Position numbers and translations under genes: made by a program | Shown here: positions 6,597-11,093 of the stretch, one piece after another | How positions within the stretch are numbered: position 1 is the stretch's first letter | Layout: each line of letters starts with the position of its first letter | DNA from: Clostridia bacterium | GTDB lineage: Bacteria; Bacillota_A; Clostridia; Oscillospirales; CAG-382 | DNA length: 11,093 nt | Assembly (NCBI GenBank): GCA_017517985.1 | Contig: JAFWWX010000173.1 | Coordinates: 1 to 11,093 of the forward strand | Reading direction: 5' to 3' | Notes under the pieces: generated by a model | The model's input: the letters and a program-made list of their open reading frames with translations, nothing else | What the model was told of the DNA's origin: nothing | The model's database searches: none

Positions 6597-7288
6597 TGAG
6601 TCTTGTAATTGCTGTTGACGGAACAGATGCTTCCGGAAAAAAGACGCAGTCTGATATACTTGCAGAGACCCTTAGAATTAAATACGGTCTTAAGGTAACC
6701 GAGGTTTCCTTTCCGGACTATGACGACAAATCAAGTACACTTGTGAAAATGTATCTTGCAGGCGAATTTGGCAACAACGCAAATGATACAAATGCCTATG
6801 CCGCATCATCATTTTTTGCGGTAGACAGATATGCAAGCTTTGTAAGACACTGGAAAAAAGAATACGAAAGCGATGATTCGGTTATAATTCTTAACAGGTA
6901 TACAACCTCAAACGCAGTTCATCAGCTTGCGAAAATATCAGATGACACAAAAAAGCAAGAATTCCTCTCATGGCTCTATGATTATGAGTTTAACAAACTT
7001 GGACTTCCTGTTCCGGATCTTGTATATTTTCTTGATATGCCTCCGGAATATGCCGAAAAACTTCTTAACAGCAGATGCGATGAAACCGGCGCAGTAAAAG
7101 ATATTCACGAAGCTGACAAACAGCATTTGCTCTGTGCTTATAATGCAGCTCAGTATACCTGCAAAGAATGGAATTGGACTCACATTATGTGCGTTAAAGA
7201 CGGAGAAATCCGCTCAAGAGATAATATTGCGAACGAGCTTCTTGAAATATGCATTGATGCACTGAAAAAAAAGAACATTCTTAAATAA
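6596..7288 (+). CDS. tmk: Thymidylate kinase (dTMP kinase)
   Basis: A cytoplasmic kinase of 230 residues that phosphorylates dTMP to dTDP with ATP. The P-loop is GTDASGKKTQ (9-18); the nucleotide-binding AVDRYASF (75-82) and the NRYTTSN segment (100-106) are typical, as is PDLVYFLDMPPEYA (140-153). The start ATG overlaps the thyX stop in a TAATG, and its ribosome binding site AAAGGAG (6578-6584) lies inside the end of thyX, so translation is probably coupled. The pairing of thymidylate synthase with thymidylate kinase makes two consecutive steps of dTTP synthesis one unit. If the thyX frameshift is real, coupling would be reduced, although the local binding site could still work. Confidence 0.93.
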   Translation: MSLVIAVDGTDASGKKTQSDILAETLRIKYGLKVTEVSFPDYDDKSSTLVKMYLAGEFGNNANDTNAYAASSFFAVDRYASFVRHWKKEYESDDSVIILNRYTTSNAVHQLAKISDDTKKQEFLSWLYDYEFNKLGLPVPDLVYFLDMPPEYAEKLLNSRCDETGAVKDIHEADKQHLLCAYNAAQYTCKEWNWTHIMCVKDGEIRSRDNIANELLEICIDALKKKNILK

Positions 7289-7308
7289 AATAAGATAAGG
7301 GAAAACAG

Positions 7309-7851
7309 ATGGTTTATATTTTTCTTTCAAACGGTTTCGAGGAAATCGAAGCACTTACTCAGGTTGATTATTTAAGACGCGCAGGAATTGAAATTTACAC
7401 TGTCGGCATTGACGGTGATTGCATTTTGGGTGCTCACAACATTCCCGTAGTGTGCGACAAGACAATACACGAGTCTGGCATTGATTCCAGCCTTGAAATG
7501 GTAATACTCCCCGGAGGTCTTGGTGGAGTTGAGGGAATATCCGGTTGCGAAAAGGCTCTTGACATCATTGACTGGTGTGTTGAAAACGACAGATATGTTG
7601 CCGCAATATGTGCCGCTCCTACAATTCTTGCAAAAAAAGGTTATCTTAACAACAAACATGCAGTATGTTATCCGGCTATGCTCGATGAACTGTCATGTTG
7701 CTGTGATACAACCGGCAGAGTAGCTGTTGACGGAAAATTCATTACTGCTGCAGCAGCTGGTGTATCCGAAGAATTTTCCTTTGAATTAATCAGCGTTCTG
7801 AAAGGGAAAGATGCAGCAAATGCTGTGCGAGACGGAATCGCTGCAAGATAA
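7309..7851 (+). CDS. DJ-1/PfpI family protein
   Basis: A 180-residue protein of the DJ-1 subgroup of the DJ-1/ThiJ/PfpI superfamily. The nucleophilic Cys101 sits in the elbow AAICAAPTIL (98-107), and the acidic partner is in GFEEIEA (9-15), most likely Glu14. VILPGG (65-70) and AAAAGVSEEFSFEL near the C-terminus complete the family pattern. Members include protein or nucleotide deglycases, glyoxalases and chaperones, and several are mis-named as 4-methyl-5-thiazole monophosphate biosynthesis proteins; the substrate cannot be told from sequence. The start at 7309 has AAGGGA 6 bases upstream. It lies 20 bases after tmk and 67 bases before the folate cyclo-ligase gene, so it belongs to the operon. 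Confidence 0.88.
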   Translation: MVYIFLSNGFEEIEALTQVDYLRRAGIEIYTVGIDGDCILGAHNIPVVCDKTIHESGIDSSLEMVILPGGLGGVEGISGCEKALDIIDWCVENDRYVAAICAAPTILAKKGYLNNKHAVCYPAMLDELSCCCDTTGRVAVDGKFITAAAAGVSEEFSFELISVLKGKDAANAVRDGIAAR

Positions 7852-7918
7852 ACTAAAAACCAACAACCACTTTAATATTGCTGTATTCTGTATATTACGG
7901 CAGAACGGAGGAACAACT

Positions 7919-8500
7919 ATGGCAGAAATCAGAACGGTAAAAAAAGAACTTCGTGAAAAATATGTTACGGAGAGAAAGAATATGCCGACGGATGTTCGAA
8001 AGGTTTACGATGAAAAGATTCATGACAGAATCTGTTCATCAATAACCTACAGACATTCAACGGAAATTCTTCTCTATGCTTCAATGAACAGCGAAATTGA
8101 TACCTGGAAACTTTTTGAAACAGCTATCAAAGCCGGGAAAAAGGTTGCTTTTCCCAGAACCTTTGAAAACAACACCATGAAGTATTATTACTGCAATTCC
8201 AAGGATGATCTTGAGCTTCGTGAAAACGGTATATACGAGCCCCGTGAGGATATGCCCGAATATATTCCCTCACAGAGATCCCTCTGCATTGTTCCTGCTG
8301 TTGTATTTGACAAGGAAGGATTCAGAATCGGATACGGCAAAGGCTTTTACGACAGATTTCTTTCAAGCTTTCCCGGTGTTACAGTAGGTCTTGTTTACAG
8401 CAAAATGATACTTCCAAAGGTTCCTAGAGGAAGATTCGACAAGCATGTTGATATTATTATCAGCGAAAGAGGAGTTGTAGCAGTAAATGCGCCAAGATGA
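7919..8500 (+). CDS. 5-formyltetrahydrofolate cyclo-ligase (MTHFS)
   Basis: A 193-residue cytoplasmic enzyme (EC 6.3.3.2), full length, that converts 5-formyl-THF to 5,10-methenyl-THF with ATP. The N-terminal basic helix KKELREKYVTERKNM (8-22), the LLYASMNSEIDT strand (51-62), GIYEP (104-108) and the signature VPAVVFDKEGFRIGYGKGFYDRFL (125-148) are all present. The frame is open from 7811, inside the DJ-1 gene, but the ATG at 7919 has ACGGAGGA 6 bases upstream and begins at the normal family N-terminus. In this operon it fits the need of ThyX for one-carbon folates, by recovering folate trapped as the 5-formyl form. It overlaps the next gene by 14 bases. It is also called fau or ygfA in other bacteria. 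Confidence 0.93.
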   Translation: MAEIRTVKKELREKYVTERKNMPTDVRKVYDEKIHDRICSSITYRHSTEILLYASMNSEIDTWKLFETAIKAGKKVAFPRTFENNTMKYYYCNSKDDLELRENGIYEPREDMPEYIPSQRSLCIVPAVVFDKEGFRIGYGKGFYDRFLSSFPGVTVGLVYSKMILPKVPRGRFDKHVDIIISERGVVAVNAPR

Positions 8501-9608
8501 AAGAAAATTCGGAAATGCCACTTCTGACAGAGGCTCTGTAAACGTACCGTCTGGAAAAAGCGGTGGTTCAAGTAACATTAAAAATTCTGATGCGAATAAA
8601 ATTAATGTTTCTCGTACTTCACAGCACATCCCTTCGGGTAACAATACAAAAGCAGAAAACTCTTACAACAAAGGTAATACCGCTACAGTAAAATGCAATA
8701 TCCCTGCGGCAATTGTCTGTGTTGTTATGCTTCTGTTTATTTCGGCTGAATTTCTACTGAAGGCAGATGTTTTAAAAACACAGAATCCCTATGTAGTGCT
8801 TGTTATAATTCAGTTCCTCGTGTTTATTCTCCCCTGTGCCTTCTTCTCTGCCACCAAGAACAGCAAGACTAATGCAGAGCTTTCAACCTATAATCTGCGT
8901 CTGTTTTCGCCAAAGTTATTTGGGCTTATCCTCTCTGCCCTTTCTGTTATGCTTTTTGGAACGATGCTTCTGAAGTATCTCGGATACATTCTTTTCGGCT
9001 TTGTAAACAGCACCACGGTTATATATGAGAGTCATAATGCACTTGCACTGATAGCCTCAACAGTTCTTGTTCCGGCTGTAGTTGAGGAAATTCTTATAAG
9101 AGGTATTGTTTTTACAGAGTATGAAAAAAAGGCAGGAGCATTGGGAGCAATTATCGGAAGCTCTTTCCTATTTGCACTGATTCACTTTGATTTAAAGGAT
9201 TTTTTATCCTATCTCTTTGCAGGGATTATACTTGCAACTGTACTTCATGTAACAAGATCTTTGCTTGCCACCATAACTGTTCATTTACTTAACAACACTA
9301 TCTGTCTTTTTACAGATACTTTTTTAAAGAGAGTTTCCAAGGAAAGTATAAGTTCTTTTTTTGTTATTTTTCTTTTGACTGTATTGCTTCTTCTCGCACT
9401 TTTTGCTATGTTTGAAACACTTGAATGGGTATGCAGTGCAAAAGCAGATTCAATTGCAAACGGTAACGGCCGCAAAACTAACATACTGACCTCGCGTCTT
9501 ATTCCACAGAATATTAAAATTTTATCTTTGCTATCAAGCATATTCACAGCCCCTTCTTTTATAATCGCTCTGGCTATTTATTTTGTAAGGGTTCTGTTTT
9601 TGAATTAA
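8487..9608 (+). CDS. CPBP (CAAX/Abi) family intramembrane glutamic endopeptidase
   Basis: A 373-residue polytopic membrane protein. Residues 1-70 are an unusual hydrophilic, Ser/Asn/Lys-rich cytoplasmic-type extension without Cys until 70. Membrane segments follow at about 72-92, 102-121, 143-172, 184-202, 215-232, 240-258, 290-310 and 345-370 (estimated by hydrophobicity). The three protease motifs are intact: EEILIRG (200-206, EExxxR), FALIHFD (229-235, FxxxH) and HLLNN (266-270, HxxxN). The family includes CAAX-type proteases and bacteriocin-immunity or maturation proteins; no bacteriocin gene is nearby, so the substrate is unknown. The ATG at 8487 lies within the cyclo-ligase gene, with AGAGGAG (8468-8474) 12 bases upstream, which suggests translational coupling. 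The C-terminal 110 residues after the catalytic core are longer than in minimal family members. Confidence 0.9.
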   Translation: MRQDERKFGNATSDRGSVNVPSGKSGGSSNIKNSDANKINVSRTSQHIPSGNNTKAENSYNKGNTATVKCNIPAAIVCVVMLLFISAEFLLKADVLKTQNPYVVLVIIQFLVFILPCAFFSATKNSKTNAELSTYNLRLFSPKLFGLILSALSVMLFGTMLLKYLGYILFGFVNSTTVIYESHNALALIASTVLVPAVVEEILIRGIVFTEYEKKAGALGAIIGSSFLFALIHFDLKDFLSYLFAGIILATVLHVTRSLLATITVHLLNNTICLFTDTFLKRVSKESISSFFVIFLLTVLLLLALFAMFETLEWVCSAKADSIANGNGRKTNILTSRLIPQNIKILSLLSSIFTAPSFIIALAIYFVRVLFLN

Positions 9609-10333
9609 ATCCAGGGAGGTATTGTAATGAATTCCAAGGATAATATTTCAGAAGGATTCAAAGAACCTATTCTGTATCTTTTTATATCAGTTTTTTCGAT
9701 TTCTTTTAGTAAATCTATTAATGATAACCCCCATTCTCTTCCCCATTGCCCAATATGAATACCTGTTAATACAACTTCTTTGTATCCATTTGCAGCGTAT
9801 TTATTTATTTGTTGGACAAGGAAATCAATTTTTGCACTTCGACTTTTTCCTCTGGCAAAAGGGATAATACAGTATGCGCAACGACTATTACAGCCATCTT
9901 GGATTTTTAAACCAATGCGGGTTTTTGTAATATCGTTTAGTACCGCAGGTGTAAAATTTTCTTTTTCCATTAAATCTTCAACGATACAGGTTGGGTTTAT
10001 GTCTAAATATTGTGTGATATCGAGTTTTTCATTATTGCCTAGAACCATATCAACATCGTCAAGTTCAAGTAATTCATTTTTTCTTACTTGAGCTACGCAA
10101 CCAGTTATTATATTTATGATGTCAGGGTTTTCGTGCTTGGCATTTCTAAGTAAGTATAATGCTTCATTATCACTTTTATGGGTGACGGTACAAGAATTCA
10201 ATATAAAAAACTCTGCGTCTTTTGCTTTGTTTACTTGCTCGAATCCTTGATTCAAAAGTTTTTCTATAATGATACCACTTTCAAATTGGTTCGCTTTACA
10301 ACCCATTGTTTTTAATACAAAACGTTTTGACAT
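9605..10333 (-). CDS. mtaB: tRNA threonylcarbamoyladenosine methylthiotransferase MtaB, 3' end lost
   Basis: MtaB is a radical SAM enzyme that adds a methylthio group to t6A37 of ANN-decoding tRNAs (forming ms2t6A). The N-terminal UPF0004 domain keeps its three cluster cysteines (Cys12 in TMGCKANQFE, Cys48 in NSCTVT, Cys79 in TGCVAQ). The radical SAM motif CNSRCAYC (148-155) follows in DGCNSRCAYCIIPFARGKSR. VVLTGIHIGQWG (187-198) and YRIGSLNPSEI (220-230) are also typical. The family is usually about 420-450 residues, but this frame has 242, and the last 10-12 residues before the stop at 9605-9607 do not resemble the family. The end of the radical SAM barrel and the TRAM domain are therefore missing. 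The start lies 3 bases after the manC stop, with GGAAGAG (10342-10348) inside manC as ribosome binding site, so the two are co-translated. The loss is best explained by the junction rather than by a natural short protein. Confidence 0.85.
   Translation of the reverse strand: MSKRFVLKTMGCKANQFESGIIIEKLLNQGFEQVNKAKDAEFFILNSCTVTHKSDNEALYLLRNAKHENPDIINIITGCVAQVRKNELLELDDVDMVLGNNEKLDITQYLDINPTCIVEDLMEKENFTPAVLNDITKTRIGLKIQDGCNSRCAYCIIPFARGKSRSAKIDFLVQQINKYAANGYKEVVLTGIHIGQWGREWGLSLIDLLKEIEKTDIKRYRIGSLNPSEILSLEFITIPPWI
9627..9758 (+). pseudogene. Truncated start of an unknown gene at the sequence junction
   Basis: An ATG at 9627 has an excellent ribosome binding site (AGGGAGG, 9613-9619, 7 bases away) and follows the protease stop by 18 bases, so it looks like the real next gene of the operon. 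Its first residues, MNSKDNISEGFKEP, look normal. From about codon 13 onward the frame is simply the complement of mtaB, and it ends in a TGA at 9756-9758. Only the start of the gene survives here; its identity cannot be told. Confidence 0.5.
9640..9670. other. Junction between two unrelated sequences (probable assembly chimera)
   Basis: To the left, an intact rightward operon enters a new gene at 9627. To the right, a leftward mtaB loses homology to its family after residue about 230 (SLNPSEI), which lies at about 9645-9665. In this stretch of about 20 bases both reading frames make sense, consistent with a short shared word bridging two contigs. Base composition and codon habits change here too: the right side uses more TTT, AAA, ATT and TTA and lacks the clostridial operon style. 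No transposase, integrase, tRNA or repeat marks the point. Confidence 0.7.
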
Positions 10334-10336
10334 GTA

Positions 10337-11093
10337 TTACACTCTTCCATACATATCTTCATATCTAATGATGTCTTCTTCTATTAACGGATGTCCTTTT
10401 TGAACCTCTATGATTTTTACATCTTCTTTAAAAGGGTTTTGTAAAGAGTGAATAGCCTTTAAAGGAATATCAATACTATTTCCAGGACTTAAAATATAGT
10501 CTTTGCCTTCAAGAACAACTTTTGCCGTTCCAGAAAGGACAACCCAGTGCTCGCTTCTATAATTGTGAGATTGTACAGATAGTTTTTGTCCAGGATTTAC
10601 TTGAATAAGTTTTGTTTGGAAACCTTCTCCTTGAGCTAAAACAGTATAAAATCCCCAAGGTCTAAATACTGTTTTATGTACCATATGAGTTCCGTCATTT
10701 TTTTGTTTTAGGATATCATACATTTTTTTTACGTCTTGTGTTTTGTCTTTTTTACAGGCTAAAACAGCGTCTTCAGTTTCAACAAGAACAATATCTTCTA
10801 ATCCAATTGTTGCAACAAGTTTTGAAGAAGAATATACTAACGAATTTTTAGAACCTAAATCTTCAACGTGTCCAACAAAAACGTTTCCATTTTCGTCTTT
10901 ATCTTCTGCTGAATAGATAGAAGTCCAAGAGCCTAAATCGTTCCAGTCACTTTCCAATTTTACAAGTGCAATTTTATTTGATTTTTCCATAATTGCGTAA
11001 TCAACAGAAATGTTTGGCATTTTTTCAAATTCAATATATGGTATTTCATCAGACTTAGAAAAGTCTAATTTATTTAATATTTTAGCTATTTCA
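10337..11093 (-). CDS. manC: Mannose-1-phosphate guanylyltransferase / mannose-6-phosphate isomerase, C-terminal part (partial)
   Basis: The frame is open without a stop to the window edge; an internal Met at 11020 is not the start, since the residues before it (...IPYIEFEKM) continue the protein. What is visible is the end of the nucleotidyltransferase domain (SVDYAIMEKS, then LESDWNDLGSW) and the complete C-terminal cupin isomerase domain. The latter includes FRPWGFYTVLAQGEGFQTK, the metal-site segment QSHNYRSEHWVVLSGTA, then IPLKAIHSLQNP and IEVQKGHPLIEEDIIRYEDMYGR. Bifunctional ManC/AlgA enzymes interconvert fructose-6-P and mannose-6-P and make GDP-mannose for surface polysaccharides. 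The upstream half of the gene lies outside the window. It forms a tight pair with mtaB (3-base gap). The AT-rich codon use differs from genes left of 9640, and it likely comes from a different genome or a distant locus. Confidence 0.88.
   Translation of the reverse strand, partial: EIAKILNKLDFSKSDEIPYIEFEKMPNISVDYAIMEKSNKIALVKLESDWNDLGSWTSIYSAEDKDENGNVFVGHVEDLGSKNSLVYSSSKLVATIGLEDIVLVETEDAVLACKKDKTQDVKKMYDILKQKNDGTHMVHKTVFRPWGFYTVLAQGEGFQTKLIQVNPGQKLSVQSHNYRSEHWVVLSGTAKVVLEGKDYILSPGNSIDIPLKAIHSLQNPFKEDVKIIEVQKGHPLIEEDIIRYEDMYGRV

Noticed and set aside
7811..7918. Extended start for the folate cyclo-ligase inside the DJ-1 gene
   Set aside because: The ATG at 7919 has ACGGAGGA upstream and matches the normal N-terminus of the family; the extra 36 residues resemble nothing in it.
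5774..8556. The same NVPSGK peptide at the end of TagA and near the start of the CPBP protein
   Set aside because: The shared DNA word is about 12 bases and occurs once in each gene with no further similarity. I treat it as chance.
9780..10091. A plus-strand open frame of 103 codons
   Set aside because: It is the complement of mtaB, which has clear family motifs on the other strand.

Overview
Most of the window (about 1 to 9640) looks like the chromosome of a low-GC Gram-positive anaerobe of the Clostridia, probably a gut Ruminococcaceae or Oscillospiraceae relative. The clues are an IreB-family gene, a YlbM/TmcAL gene, AGGAGG-type ribosome binding sites, sigma-A promoters with 17-bp spacers, and typical clostridial protein sequences. 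This assignment is inference from gene content and protein style; no database was searched.

Layout, left part. Positions 1-66 are the hydrophilic tail of an upstream gene, closed by a textbook terminator. A strong promoter (208-236) then drives ireB and a small conserved protein of unknown function. An imperfect terminator separates these from a membrane-anchored CapA-type protein. CapA converges on a leftward unit made of tmcAL (tRNA-Met wobble cytidine acetylation) followed by an LCP-family (LytR-CpsA-Psr) protein. The gap between the convergent units (2214-2530) holds no gene but is packed with hairpins. A second gap (4707-5023) is a divergent promoter region.

Layout, middle. From 5024 a rightward operon runs tagA-type glycosyltransferase, thyX, tmk, a DJ-1/PfpI-family gene, 5-formyltetrahydrofolate cyclo-ligase and a CPBP intramembrane protease, with short gaps or overlaps. 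ThyX makes dTMP, Tmk phosphorylates it, and the cyclo-ligase returns folate to the one-carbon pool on which ThyX depends. TagA, LCP, CapA and IreB all point to envelope polymer synthesis and its control. As written, thyX is broken by an apparent 2-base deletion inside its signature motif.

Layout, right part. Immediately after the protease gene a new gene begins at 9627 with a very good ribosome binding site, but within about 10-13 codons it runs into the antisense strand of a truncated mtaB gene. From there to the end (about 9660-11093) the sequence is more AT-rich, on the opposite strand, and carries manC and mtaB in a tight pair. Two genes cut at one point, in opposite orientations, across about 20 bases where both reading frames make sense, is the pattern of a chimeric assembly join. 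A real recombination junction is the less likely alternative. I see no mobile element, CRISPR array, rRNA or tRNA, and no convincing new multi-gene system. The notable items are the junction, the thyX lesion, an LCP protein lacking a normally conserved arginine, and the multi-hairpin intergenic element.
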